Part shown: positions 8,963 through 18,402 of the stretch, in pieces | Position numbering within the stretch: the stretch's first letter is position 1 | How the letters are laid out: every line of letters begins with the position of its first letter | Source of the DNA: Pirellulaceae bacterium | Lineage (GTDB): Bacteria; Planctomycetota; Planctomycetia; Pirellulales; Pirellulaceae | NCBI GenBank assembly: GCA_028280445.1 | Contig: JANQLU010000013.1 | Coordinates: forward strand, 32,689-96,688 | DNA length: 64,000 bases | Direction of reading: 5' to 3' | Position numbers and translations under genes: made by a program | The notes under the pieces: generated by a model | What the model was told of the DNA's origin: nothing | The model's database searches: none | Seen by the model: the letters and a program-made list of their open reading frames with translations, nothing else

Positions 8963-9988
8963 TTAACGCACTACCCGAGAATTGCGAAACAGTCGGTTCA
9001 TTCGCAGCAACTTGCCAGAGGTATCATCCGGTTTGGGAGGATCTTCGGACGGTTTTGGCATCGGGATGCGTTGCTCCGATTTCTTTGGCGGCGCCACCAA
9101 CGGCATATGCATCATGGTCGGGTTCGTTGTCAAGTTGGAATTCTCAATGCCGTCTGGACACAACGATTGGCAGCTGGAACATTTGGGACAACGCTCGTTT
9201 CGATTTGGGAAAACCGTTTGGGCGATGTCGTCAAAAAACCCAAGACTTGGCACATAAATTCGATCGCCAGGTTGAAGTTGGTAATTGGTCGATGTATCAC
9301 CGAGTTGCACAATATGTCGATAACAAATGGGCAGCACGACTCGGCAATCGTCCGGACCGGTCGGCCGTGACAGAATAATCCTGTTTCGATTCGCGGAACT
9401 GGTGAGATTACCCGCGGCAATGATCGCGTCGAGAACCGTTTCATTTCCCTTGAGCGGATAGGCGCCCGGCGAGTTAACTTCACCAAGCACGTAAAAAACC
9501 TTGCTTTCCCAACTGATCCAGCGAACGGAAATCGGGCCAGCATCTTTTTCAACGGCACTGATAGCGGATTGAATGTTGGTCTGAATCTCGTTGATGGTTT
9601 GTCCAGCAACCATGATCCGACCGTATTTTCCCAGCGATACATGGCCGTCAGGTTGAACCGTTTGATCGCCCGGCAGTCGAACTGCCGATTCCAGGTCCGT
9701 CGGCTCAATTGCGATCACGTCACCAGGCTCGACCCGGTACGTTGCCAATACACCTTTGTTCAATTCTCGCGGCAATGGAGCGCGATGGTTTTTTTGCCTG
9801 ACAAATTCGCGAGTTGTCTTTAACAACCGATAGCGTCCAGGTGTAAACGGAAGACCTAGGGTCTGCAGCGACGAACAACCCGTCGACAGGCAAAGGATGA
9901 ACAGCAAAAAAATGGAACCAAGCGTGCGCGAGCAAGCGCCTGTGTTGATTCGAACGGGAATTTTGAGTGCATGCATCGATCGGTTCAC
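8963..9988 (-). CDS. Polysaccharide export lipoprotein, Wza/KpsD-like
   Basis: 341 residues. A signal peptide with lipobox LSTGC (Cys38) makes this an outer-membrane lipoprotein. Next comes a poly-export domain (PF02563; YRVEPGDVIAIEPTD, then VQPDGHVSLGKYGRIMVAG) and an SLBB-type region (VYVLGEVNSPGAYP is close to the visible FYVLGEVNSPGAYP; ending LQPGDRIYVP). Such proteins form the outer-membrane exit for capsule or exopolysaccharide. The tail after the SLBB region is unusual: ERCPKCSSCQSLC is a four-Cys cluster, then a Pro/Lys-rich end. The first codon is GTG; an ATG four codons later (9976) is an alternative. It follows the AsmA-like gene by 23 bases, but no glycosyltransferase is nearby. 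Confidence 0.88.
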   Translation of the reverse strand: MNRSMHALKIPVRINTGACSRTLGSIFLLFILCLSTGCSSLQTLGLPFTPGRYRLLKTTREFVRQKNHRAPLPRELNKGVLATYRVEPGDVIAIEPTDLESAVRLPGDQTVQPDGHVSLGKYGRIMVAGQTINEIQTNIQSAISAVEKDAGPISVRWISWESKVFYVLGEVNSPGAYPLKGNETVLDAIIAAGNLTSSANRNRIILSRPTGPDDCRVVLPICYRHIVQLGDTSTNYQLQPGDRIYVPSLGFFDDIAQTVFPNRNERCPKCSSCQSLCPDGIENSNLTTNPTMMHMPLVAPPKKSEQRIPMPKPSEDPPKPDDTSGKLLRMNRLFRNSRVVR

Positions 9989-10011
9989 GAAAACGAATGG
10001 GTCTTCTGTTA

Positions 10012-13000
10012 TTATCGTAAGCGGATCGTCGATCGGTTTAAAAGTGAATTGGATTGGCCACTCAAGTTATATGTTTTATCCAGAATAAACTTGAGTGCTT
10101 CCTGTTGCAGGATTTTCGTCGTCTGAATTTGAACGCGCGGACGCTTGTAGGTTCCCGTCAGTTTGAAAAACAACAAACGGTCGGCGAGAATTTGATCAAT
10201 CCGGGCAATCAAGGCAACCGACGGTGAGCTTGACGCTAGCAACGGAGAACGAACGAGCTGGCGTAGAGGATCGTCTTTGTTGGGACCGATGTGGACGATG
10301 GTTTGCAAATCGATCCGCCCGTTTAACCAGAATCCACCATCAATCAACACTTGGACTTGAGGGTCGGCAAACGAAATCTGGCGAACTTGTATTTTCGAAT
10401 TCTGCAAAACCAAATCGACACGCCCTTGCTCAAAACGACGGTTTTTAATTTGCGATCGATTGACGTACGGCGAAACGCTGTCGATGACAGGCAATTGAAA
10501 CGCCTGGGCGCGATCCAATGTTCCATTAAATGATCCTCTCAAATCTTTGACCGTCCGCAAATTTTTTGCGTGAATTTTCAATTTTCCGTTGAGTCGGCCT
10601 TGGTTGCCAAAAACGTTTTGCCCAACGGTCAGTTTTTTAAACTGACTGGAGTCCAAATTTTTGACTTGTCCCGTACATTCGAAATTGATCCGCTGGCCGA
10701 CGGAAATTCTGCTGTCCGCTTTAAACTGCCCCTCCAATATCGAAACGACGGTTCCACGCGCCTGGACAACTGCATTTAAACGCCGCGGATTCAACGACCA
10801 GGTAAATGGCGCCCGTCGAATATTCCATTTGACGCGGTTCAATGTTCCGTCTTTGACCGTAAACTCGCCGGCCCCTTTCAGTTGCACATCACCTTTTGCG
10901 CCCTGAATTGCACCGCGAACTCGAAATGAAGCTTTTCCATCGACGTCGAGCGAAGCATTGGGAATAAACGCCATCAGTTTCCCAACGTCGATTCGTTGAC
11001 CGTCGAGCTGAACGCGACCCGTCCGTTGAGACGAAATCGGCCACGAAATCTGACCGCGGACAAACCCGTTTCCAATCCGGGCATCGATCCCGCTAAATTT
11101 CATCAAACCGGATTCGATTTGAAATTTGGTTTGTCCCGTTGGGCTGATCTCGGTACTGCCAAGTCTGGCATTGTTGATGCCTATTTGTCCGGTTGCCGTC
11201 GTTTCCTCGATCCGATCGGTCGGGATCGTGAATTTCGCGGCAATATCAAATGTTCCCGATGGTTTGGACGGGAGTTTTATCTGCAGCACGTCGGCCAGTG
11301 TCCGAAGTTGCCCTGATTTGAATTCCACATCAGCAACGATTTTTTCAAGTGAATTCCATTGACTGATTTCGAAAACACTGGTGGCGTTCAGCTGACCTTG
11401 GAGCGATTTACCCGTTGCGGTCAACTTGATTTGTTCGTTTTCAATTCCGCCATCGAGCCTGATGTCGCTGATACGAATGGCATCCAGGTTCGATGATAGT
11501 CCGGCAAGATGAAATTTGCCCGACATGCTGGACGCGTCTTGAAGATTTTCCAAATTCACTTCGCCACTGACCTGTCCACGAATCCCAATCGATTTGAGTA
11601 CCGATTTTGGCAAAATTTTGTTGATCGCGATTTTTTGTAAGCGTGCATTGAGTGACGTCGATGCGTTCGAATCAATTGCTATTTTTGTGGTCACATTCAA
11701 CTCACCGTCGGCTACCGATGCTTTCGTCACTTTGAGGATCAAGTGTTCGTGATCGCCGAGAATTTGCACATCGACTTCAGATTTTTCGTTTTTAACCAAG
11801 GCGCTTTTAACTTTGCCGAAGCCGATGTTTTTAAATTCCAACGGGTTGATCGTTCCTTTGGTTCGGCCAAAAAATTCAATGTGACCGAGATCTTGTTCAG
11901 GCTCTCGGTCGACCGCCAATTTGACAATATCGTTGATATCGAGATTGGTCGCATCGTAATCGATTTGCAATAAGTTTTTCCGCTTGTCCAATTCGACCGA
12001 ACCTTTGAGGACGCCTCCGAGCATCTTGGATTCGAATTTTGAAAGTTTGAGTGAATAATCGGTCGCGTCGAAAGCGGTTTGAATGTTCTGAACGGACAAT
12101 TCGTTGAGCGCGACGTCGGTGGCGTTGACATCGCCTGTCGCGGAAAATTTGAAAGGATCTAATTCTAAATGAAGGCGCGCTTGTGAGTGAAAAAGACCGC
12201 GTGCTGCTAACGGTTGTTTGAGGTCAAACTGCTTGACAGCATTTTGTATTTTTGCATTTTTGAGATCGACTTTGGTTGAAAAGATTTTTTTTGAAATCGA
12301 AAGCTCGGCATCCGCTGACAGGGCACCGTCCAAAAATTTCGATTTCAAATTGTCAAAGTACAGCTGATCTCCATCGACTCGCAGATCACTGGACGCCTCG
12401 GTTAAATGAAACCGATCGATTTCGATATCTTCCGAAGCGACTTTTCCAGTTCCCGTCGCGCGGATATTGCCGGATTCAGTTCGTTTTGCGTTCAATTGCC
12501 CCTCGATCGATAACTCGCCGTCAAGGTTGAGATTTTTTTGATCGATGTAATGCGACAACAGGGACGCCGCGAGCTTTGATTTTCCCAACGTAAAAATCAA
12601 TTCATCGTCTTTTGCAAAATCGAGCAATCCTGAAAACTCGACAACCTCATCTTTGCTGGAAATCGCTTTGGCTGATTTGATTTTGTAGCGATTTGGATAA
12701 AGCGTCATATCCGTTTTGACGTCTCGAAATTCGATGTCCGCCAATTTAATTTTCCGGCCAGAATTGACGGCAATGTCAGCCCAATACATTGGTTTGCCCA
12801 ATGTTCTGTCCAGCGGGACAACGACGTGCACATCCGTTTGACCTACACCGGAAACGGTGGGAACTGGTACATCGAATCGCGTACCGAGTGCTGCGATCAA
12901 TTTTCCGACATCGTGATTTTTCGCGACACAATCGACGAGCACTTCGCCTGTCATTCGCGGCGTTCGTTTCGAGTCATAGTATTTGACGATGTCGACCAGA

Positions 13001-14166
13001 CGAACTTTCGTGTCGACACGTTTGGCGGGAAGTGTTTCGATCGTAAAAGCGGTCGCTGCACCAGATGCATCGCCATTGATGATAAATTTTTCCGAATCGA
13101 TTTCTAGATCCAATTGCGTGGTAAAACTGACCGGCCCTTTCATATCCACGGGCAGATCCAGAATCTTGCAAACTTCGACCATTTCAGCATCGGTCGCAAC
13201 GGCGGTGATCCGACCGGAAGTTTTCGCGTCCGTCGAATCAAGGCGTCCGTCGACGAGCAAATGGCCGCCGAGAACATTCAAATTCACTTTGGTGATCGTG
13301 ATTCGATCAGGTTTAACGTCGATCGACCCGCCCCGAAAATCAGTAATTTCGTTTTCGAATTGCGGAATTTGAAAACGCTTGAGCTGCGGCTGGATCGAAA
13401 CCGAGTAATTTTTAATTTGGTCGCCATTGAATTCGAAACCAATCTGAGCGTCGACGGCACCGTCGACCGTCACACCTTCGAGATATGATTTTGGAACCAG
13501 TGCCATTTGCCGAAGCTTGGTCGCGTTCAATTCAATCGACTCCGCCGTTAACTGGACATTCGACTGCGATCCATTTTGTTGCAGCGTTGCCGTCAACATG
13601 CCGTTGAGAAATCGCAGTTTGTCGACTTCGACCGATATTTGCTTCGCTTGTTTCTCAAATTCTAAATCGATGCCGGTTGCGATTAGCGTTTGACGACCTG
13701 CTTGGCGAATTTCGATTTCGGCATCGTTCATGTTGATGCGAATGGCTGCCTCGGAATCGACGGCCGTTTGAGGCAGCTTAGTTAGTAGCTTTGAATCTGC
13801 ATCGAAATCAAGTTTCAGTTTCGGTCGCTTTAGCGAAATGCGATCGGGCGCAACCGTGCCGCCAGTGATGGCTTGCCAAAGTGAAATATCGATGGACGCT
13901 CGCGGAGTTGTCAGCCAAGGTTCCGCATCGTCACCAGAATACAACTCGATATTTTTAACACGGATCTGGTTAAACCCGATGGTGACGGTCGAAACAGAAA
14001 CGGGTCCGTGGTTGATCGATTTCAGTTGAGCAATCACGGCCGATTTTGCAAACCGGCAGATAAAAAAATAGCCAGCGACGAGAACGATGAGGCAGGGAAT
14101 TGCCAACCACAAAAAAAAGCGCCTTCGCCGAGTTGACAAGAACAATTTTGAGATTTTTTTGAACAT
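10012..14166 (-). CDS. AsmA/TamB-like giant envelope protein
   Basis: 1384 residues. A single N-terminal transmembrane helix (about 17-36, after a basic stretch with RRRRFF) anchors a very long periplasmic part. This is made of beta-strand repeats such as ISLKRPKLKLDFDADSK and LLVDGRLDSTDAKTSG, with an AsmA-like C-terminal region. AsmA/YhdP/TamB proteins form long hydrophobic grooves that bridge the inner and outer membranes and move phospholipids or help outer-membrane biogenesis. The length and repeats support this group; the exact subfamily is not settled. It is the first gene before the Wza-like lipoprotein and lies downstream of the terminator at 14311-14342, so the promoter should lie in 14167-14310. 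Confidence 0.82.
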   Translation of the reverse strand: MFKKISKLFLSTRRRRFFLWLAIPCLIVLVAGYFFICRFAKSAVIAQLKSINHGPVSVSTVTIGFNQIRVKNIELYSGDDAEPWLTTPRASIDISLWQAITGGTVAPDRISLKRPKLKLDFDADSKLLTKLPQTAVDSEAAIRINMNDAEIEIRQAGRQTLIATGIDLEFEKQAKQISVEVDKLRFLNGMLTATLQQNGSQSNVQLTAESIELNATKLRQMALVPKSYLEGVTVDGAVDAQIGFEFNGDQIKNYSVSIQPQLKRFQIPQFENEITDFRGGSIDVKPDRITITKVNLNVLGGHLLVDGRLDSTDAKTSGRITAVATDAEMVEVCKILDLPVDMKGPVSFTTQLDLEIDSEKFIINGDASGAATAFTIETLPAKRVDTKVRLVDIVKYYDSKRTPRMTGEVLVDCVAKNHDVGKLIAALGTRFDVPVPTVSGVGQTDVHVVVPLDRTLGKPMYWADIAVNSGRKIKLADIEFRDVKTDMTLYPNRYKIKSAKAISSKDEVVEFSGLLDFAKDDELIFTLGKSKLAASLLSHYIDQKNLNLDGELSIEGQLNAKRTESGNIRATGTGKVASEDIEIDRFHLTEASSDLRVDGDQLYFDNLKSKFLDGALSADAELSISKKIFSTKVDLKNAKIQNAVKQFDLKQPLAARGLFHSQARLHLELDPFKFSATGDVNATDVALNELSVQNIQTAFDATDYSLKLSKFESKMLGGVLKGSVELDKRKNLLQIDYDATNLDINDIVKLAVDREPEQDLGHIEFFGRTKGTINPLEFKNIGFGKVKSALVKNEKSEVDVQILGDHEHLILKVTKASVADGELNVTTKIAIDSNASTSLNARLQKIAINKILPKSVLKSIGIRGQVSGEVNLENLQDASSMSGKFHLAGLSSNLDAIRISDIRLDGGIENEQIKLTATGKSLQGQLNATSVFEISQWNSLEKIVADVEFKSGQLRTLADVLQIKLPSKPSGTFDIAAKFTIPTDRIEETTATGQIGINNARLGSTEISPTGQTKFQIESGLMKFSGIDARIGNGFVRGQISWPISSQRTGRVQLDGQRIDVGKLMAFIPNASLDVDGKASFRVRGAIQGAKGDVQLKGAGEFTVKDGTLNRVKWNIRRAPFTWSLNPRRLNAVVQARGTVVSILEGQFKADSRISVGQRINFECTGQVKNLDSSQFKKLTVGQNVFGNQGRLNGKLKIHAKNLRTVKDLRGSFNGTLDRAQAFQLPVIDSVSPYVNRSQIKNRRFEQGRVDLVLQNSKIQVRQISFADPQVQVLIDGGFWLNGRIDLQTIVHIGPNKDDPLRQLVRSPLLASSSPSVALIARIDQILADRLLFFKLTGTYKRPRVQIQTTKILQQEALKFILDKTYNLSGQSNSLLNRSTIRLR

Positions 14167-14310
14167 CTGTTTCTCAAAACTGTGGAAAGGGCAGGGCGAA
14201 AAACTCCTTTATTTTTTATCGGTGAATCGTGAACAACAAGCGGTATTGTCACCAAACCGATGGCAAAACCGGAACGACGAGAGTATCTTGCCAAACAAAA
14301 ATGCAAGCAT

Positions 14311-14342
14311 AAAAAAAGACACTACCGTTGCGGGTAGTGTCT
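14311..14342 (-). terminator. Rho-independent terminator of the small exported protein gene
   Basis: Read on the minus strand: AGACACTACC, loop CGCAA-type, GGTAGTGTCT, then seven T. The ten-base stem is perfect. It ends the transcript of the gene at 14402-14893 and insulates the AsmA-like gene from it. Confidence 0.92.
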
Positions 14343-14401
14343 GGCGTCGGTCATCTGCCCCAACGCTGAGACCGACATGTTGTGAGAAGTGGTTTCAACA
14401 A

Positions 14402-14893
14402 CTATTTGTTTTTGACAACGCTGGGCACAGCGTACGGGTTAACAATAATCTTGGCAGATTTGTCCCAGGGAGCTTTTTTCTTTTTCGCATCATCCTTTTT
14501 GTCGCCCGGAGACGGCTGATTGGGAACATTCTTCGGAGCGTTGTAAAATCCGTTTTTGATCGTTTTTGACGAACCTTCGTAGACGATTCCCTCGACGGGC
14601 ATAATTCCGGCTGGAACGGCAAATGGGCTGGTTCCATAATTTCGTGCAACGATGTCGTTGTAGTACACTGGTGGAAATTTCGCAAAATAAGGAGGTTCTT
14701 CGATACGTTGGTGGACGAAAACTCGAGGACCAAGGAAAAATGGGCTGAATCTTCGAGCTTGAAAATTCAATCCGCGACCGGCGCCGACGCCGACAGCAAA
14801 ATTAAAACCGTTTTGAAATTGCTGGGCTTGAATTTCGCCTGCAACCATAGTGATCGCGAAAAACGCGATTGCGATACCGAAAAGACGTTTCAT
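14402..14893 (-). CDS. Small exported protein, unknown
   Basis: 163 residues from the ATG at 14893, chosen because it begins a standard signal peptide (MKRLFGIAIAFF, cleavage near EIQAQ) and has GAGG about 8 bases upstream. A longer frame to 15025 adds 44 residues with no signal-like character. The mature protein has a Gly/Phe/Arg-rich first part, a Pro/Tyr-rich centre and a basic KKDDAKKKK stretch near the C-terminus. No family is recognised. It has its own strong terminator, so it is probably a single-gene, well-expressed transcript. It is divergent from queG. Confidence 0.75.
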   Translation of the reverse strand: MKRLFGIAIAFFAITMVAGEIQAQQFQNGFNFAVGVGAGRGLNFQARRFSPFFLGPRVFVHQRIEEPPYFAKFPPVYYNDIVARNYGTSPFAVPAGIMPVEGIVYEGSSKTIKNGFYNAPKNVPNQPSPGDKKDDAKKKKAPWDKSAKIIVNPYAVPSVVKNK

Positions 14894-15073
14894 GAGATTG
14901 CCTCGTTTGAAAAGTGTTTGCAAATTGTTGGGGGTGCGGCGAGCGTTTTGCAAACCGTTCACCAACGACGATAGGATCACTTTGTGAACCTTTTTCCAGC
15001 CTAAATAGACGCCATGGCATTTCAAGACTTTTCCTGATTGTCAAACGGCGGAGAACGAAAACTATTGAATTTC

Positions 15074-16015
15074 ATGACAGCAGAATTGACACAATCGTTA
15101 AAAATTGAAGCAAAACGGCTCGGATTCGACCTTTGCGGATGCTGCCCCGCTGTCACGCCGACCGGGTTCACCGAACTCAAACAGTGGCTGGATGCCGGTT
15201 TCGAAGGCGAAATGCAATACCTTCGCGATCGCCAGGATGCTTACGAACATCCTAAACATGTGCTCGATGGTTGCCGCAGCGTCGTGATGCTGGGAATGAG
15301 TTATCACAGTGGCGTCGAGCAGGTTTCTCAGCCAGGCGGCGGGCGCGTTGCCAAATACGCTTGGGGGAAAGTTGATTATCACGACCTGATTCATGATCGA
15401 CTCAAGAAATTGCTAACGTTCGTGCGCAATCAGGATTCAGAAATCCGTGCCCGCGGCGTCGTCGATACGGCTCCGCTGCTGGAAAGAGATTTTGCACGAC
15501 TAGCAGGATTGGGCTGGCAAGCCAAAAACACGATGCTGATTAACCGGGAATATGGCAGCTGGTTTTTTCTGGCGGCGATCCTGGTCAACGTTGATTTGGA
15601 ATACGATCAACCATTTACACAAGATCACTGTGGAACGTGTACCGCATGTCTCGACGCTTGCCCAACCGACGCTTTTGTAGAACCAGGCAGGATGGACGCG
15701 CGGCGTTGCATCAGCTATTTGACGATCGAACATCGCAGCGAGATTGATCCGCAATTTCATTCAGGCATCGGGGATTGGCTGTTCGGTTGTGACATTTGCC
15801 AAGACGTTTGTCCGTGGAATAAAAAAGCAGCATTGACGTCTGTCGAAGAGTTTTTACCGGACCCCAGAAACAATCCGCTCAAATTGGACGAACTATTTTC
15901 ATTGGACGAACAAGGATTCCGCGAACGTTTCCGCAAAACACCCCTTTGGCGCACCAAGCAAGCCGGATTGTTACGCAACGCAAAAATTGTCCGCGACAAT
16001 CAAGCGAACGATTAA
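15074..16015 (+). CDS. queG: Epoxyqueuosine reductase QueG
   Basis: 313 residues. QueG reduces epoxyqueuosine to queuosine at tRNA position 34, using cobalamin and two 4Fe-4S clusters. Both cluster motifs are visible: CGTCTACLDACP (Cys186, 189, 192, 196) and CDICQDVCPW (Cys239, 242, 246). VDTAPLLERD (131-140) carries the proposed catalytic Asp131. The ATG at 15074 gives the family's normal start; an in-frame ATG at 15038 would add 12 residues. It is a single gene here, divergent from the small exported protein. A tRNA-dihydrouridine synthase lies 6 kb away but is not linked. Confidence 0.95.
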   Translation: MTAELTQSLKIEAKRLGFDLCGCCPAVTPTGFTELKQWLDAGFEGEMQYLRDRQDAYEHPKHVLDGCRSVVMLGMSYHSGVEQVSQPGGGRVAKYAWGKVDYHDLIHDRLKKLLTFVRNQDSEIRARGVVDTAPLLERDFARLAGLGWQAKNTMLINREYGSWFFLAAILVNVDLEYDQPFTQDHCGTCTACLDACPTDAFVEPGRMDARRCISYLTIEHRSEIDPQFHSGIGDWLFGCDICQDVCPWNKKAALTSVEEFLPDPRNNPLKLDELFSLDEQGFRERFRKTPLWRTKQAGLLRNAKIVRDNQAND

Positions 16016-16129
16016 ACAAGCTCGGGCGACTATGTGCGATCCACGTACACAACATCAAGTTTAAACCGACAAGCGTTTACAATTGCGCCGAGGTTGCGCC
16101 ATCTGAGAACTAACTCTTCGCGCTCAAGG

Positions 16130-16183
16130 CAGGCCATTTTCCTCCGGCTATTCCGACAAAACGGCCGGTGGAAACCGGCCCTA
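16130..16183. repeat. Family A palindrome, degenerate
   Basis: The right arm ACGGCCGGTGGAAACCGGCC is close to consensus. The left arm (AGGCCATTTTCCTCCGGC) is badly eroded. Confidence 0.65.
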
Positions 16184-16249
16184 CTCTCAAATCAGGCCTC
16201 GCAAGCAAAAGAAAACTGAACGTCTTCTTTTTAAGTCGCCCAGCCAAAC

Positions 16250-16396
16250 CTCTGCGTCTCCGCGACTCTGCGTGAGCCTATTTTCTCATATCTAAAACCT
16301 GTCATGAATTTCAAACACGTCACATTCGCCGAACGCCAGCAGATGAAAAATAGTTGGTAGGAATTTTTGCTCACGCAGAGCCGCGGAGACGCAGAG
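16250..16396. repeat. Family F inverted repeat, copy 1
   Basis: Arms CTCTGCGTCTCCGCG...CTGCGTGAG (16250-16276) and the complement CTCACGCAGAGCCGCGGAG (from 16370), with about 93 bases between. A second copy with the opposite arm order lies at 39922-40048. Confidence 0.8.
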
Positions 16397-16451
16397 GGCG
16401 AGATTCGAGTTAAGTCGATTCGAATTAGCTGCTAAGCCTGCTTTCTCCTAT

Positions 16452-16487
16452 CGCTAACGAACCGGCGGCTAGCGCCTTGCCGCTCAC
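16452..16487. repeat. Family C, right arm only
   Basis: Matches the right half of family C (GAACCGGCGGCTAGCGCCTT and GCCGCTCAC). No left arm is recognisable upstream, so it is a truncated copy. Confidence 0.75.
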
Positions 16488-16520
16488 AGAACTAGGCTCC
16501 TGCAGGGCCAAACAGAATCG

Positions 16521-16574
16521 TAGGGCCTGTTCCGAACGGCCAATCCACAAACCGGCCGGTGAAAACTGGTCCTA
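16521..16574. repeat. Family A palindrome, degenerate
   Basis: TAGGGCCTGTTCCGAACGGC pairs imperfectly with ACCGGCCGGTGAAAACTGGT. Several mismatches suggest an old copy. Confidence 0.65.
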
Positions 16575-16605
16575 CACGGCAACGATTCTAGAGAGAACCT
16601 TCAAA

Positions 16606-16815
16606 ATGCAAATTAGAGCTGTTGTAAAATAGATTGCAAATGAAGATTTTGTTGATGTCGGCATCAAAAGCGAGTTATCGATTAATGAACTCGCGGCTGG
16701 CAAAAATTTAGAGAAATCGCAAATCGACTCGCTCGCGGCTTACGACGATAATGGTCAGATTTATCCAATCAAGAATTCCCCCCAAATAGCCTTGGCAACG
16801 TTTTTAAGGAACTAA
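16606..16815 (+). pseudogene. Small ORF interrupted by one stop codon
   Basis: From ATG 16606 the frame reads MQIRAVVK, then TAG (16630-16632). It continues open for 60 codons to TAA at 16813-16815, with coding-like composition (segments INELAAGKNLEKSQI and AAYDDNGQIYPI). A single nonsense mutation in a roughly 69-residue gene is the simplest reading. No family is recognised, and no good internal restart codon is present. The rest of the gap (16016-16958) holds only the repeats listed here. Confidence 0.4.
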
Positions 16816-16958
16816 ATTGTGATCGCCCAATATCCCCTTTTTTACTCTCTATCCAACGACAAACTACGATCATGAAATCGAGGTTTACGTCGTTTGCAAT
16901 ATTTGCTAATGGACCACGTTGTTATCAACGTAAAAACGCCTGTCCAAGTAAATTTGAT

Positions 16959-18380
16959 ATGAATTTGAAGCTCAGTTGTGTTGTGTTCCTGGTTTGTTTC
17001 TTGATGTCAGGACACTCAATACTTGCCCAAAATCAACCCCAGCGATCACCACAGTCAAGCAATCAGGTTCAAAACCAAAATAACACTTCGTCGTCGGTTG
17101 TTCGTTCAGATTCAAACACAACGGCGTCACCGAATATCTTGCCAACCACCTTTCCATCGGTCGATACAACGCGGAACGAGTTTCCATTCATGGATCAGGT
17201 GGTGGGCGATTCAAAAATAGTCTCTGGCGAACCCAAAAAATACCCGACGGCAACGATCACCGGTTTTTTCCATCTCGACGCCGCCTATTTCTCTCAGGAC
17301 GCTTTAAACCAATTGACGTTGGGAGATATCAATGACGGACTTGGATTTCGTCGGGCTCGATTAGCCGCCAAAGGAAACGTTGCTGAAGACATTTCCTATA
17401 TTCTTGAGTTCGATATTGCGCAAAGTCAGGCGAGATTTGTCGATGTTTGGGTGCAAGCAAAAAACAAAACTCGATTCGGCAATATTCGAATCGGTCGGTA
17501 TCGACAACCGTTTGGTATGTCCGAACTCACCAGTGTTCGCGAGCTACCTTTTTTGGAACGACCGGTGACATTTGCGTTGGGACCGTTTCGCCAAACGGGC
17601 GTGATGTTGTTTGACACTCGTCCAAACGAATCCGGGACTTGGGCTGTTTCGGGTTATCGATTCTTGAGCGACAACTTTGGAAATGTCTTTGCGGATTCTG
17701 GTTACGGATTGGCGGCTCGTTTGACACAGATCGCAATAGAATGGGGACAGAATCGCCTGTTTCATATAGGAGTTGATTACAGTTACAACGATCCAGGTCG
17801 GGGATTAATTCAATTGGTCAGTACCAATGAAGTGTTCATCGCGCAAAATCCTAATTTAGGGCCCGCCGGTTTAAGCGTTTTACCAATCGTCGGTGTGACG
17901 CCGTTTGTTAATACCGGTGTCATTTCAGCAGAAAACGTACAATTCTTTAATGTTGAATCTGCACTCGCTTTGGGAAGAATGGCGATTCAATCCGAAGCTC
18001 GTTGGGTTCGCGTTGAGCGGCCCGGTGCCAACACGGCGAGATTTCCCGGAGCGTACGCACAAGTCCGATTCATGCTGACAGGCGAGACGATCCCCTACTC
18101 GAAACAAAACGGCGTATTTGGCCGAGTTGTTCCGCAATGTGATTGGACAAGTCGCGGCGGACTAGGAGCTTGGGAAATCCTTGGGCGTATTTCCCATATC
18201 GATTTGAACGACGCCGGAATTAACGGACGGCGACTAACCGATATCACCGTTGGCTGTAATTGGTATTGGAATCGTTATACAAAAATTCAGTTCAACTGGA
18301 TTCATTCGCGATTAAACGATGTGGTATTGGGCGACAGCATGACCGACACATTTGCACTGAGAGCACAGTTGGATTTTTGA
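16959..18380 (+). CDS. Phosphate-selective porin O/P-like outer-membrane protein
   Basis: 473 residues from the ATG at 16959, where the signal peptide begins (MNLKLSCVVFLVCF, cleavage near ILAQ). A frame open to 16872 adds a charged leader with no function. After an Asn/Gln/Ser-rich linker, the barrel starts at about residue 85 with ITGFFHLDAAYF, then LGFRRARLAAKG, YILEFDIAQ and IGRYRQPFG, the typical order for OprP/OprO porins (PF07396). The last residue is Phe in LRAQLDF, the signal for outer-membrane barrel assembly. The substrate may be phosphate, but many planctomycete members are of unknown specificity. No phosphate genes are adjacent. Confidence 0.88.
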   Translation: MNLKLSCVVFLVCFLMSGHSILAQNQPQRSPQSSNQVQNQNNTSSSVVRSDSNTTASPNILPTTFPSVDTTRNEFPFMDQVVGDSKIVSGEPKKYPTATITGFFHLDAAYFSQDALNQLTLGDINDGLGFRRARLAAKGNVAEDISYILEFDIAQSQARFVDVWVQAKNKTRFGNIRIGRYRQPFGMSELTSVRELPFLERPVTFALGPFRQTGVMLFDTRPNESGTWAVSGYRFLSDNFGNVFADSGYGLAARLTQIAIEWGQNRLFHIGVDYSYNDPGRGLIQLVSTNEVFIAQNPNLGPAGLSVLPIVGVTPFVNTGVISAENVQFFNVESALALGRMAIQSEARWVRVERPGANTARFPGAYAQVRFMLTGETIPYSKQNGVFGRVVPQCDWTSRGGLGAWEILGRISHIDLNDAGINGRRLTDITVGCNWYWNRYTKIQFNWIHSRLNDVVLGDSMTDTFALRAQLDF

Positions 18381-18402
18381 TCGCACGTTCACCGGTTGCC
18401 AG

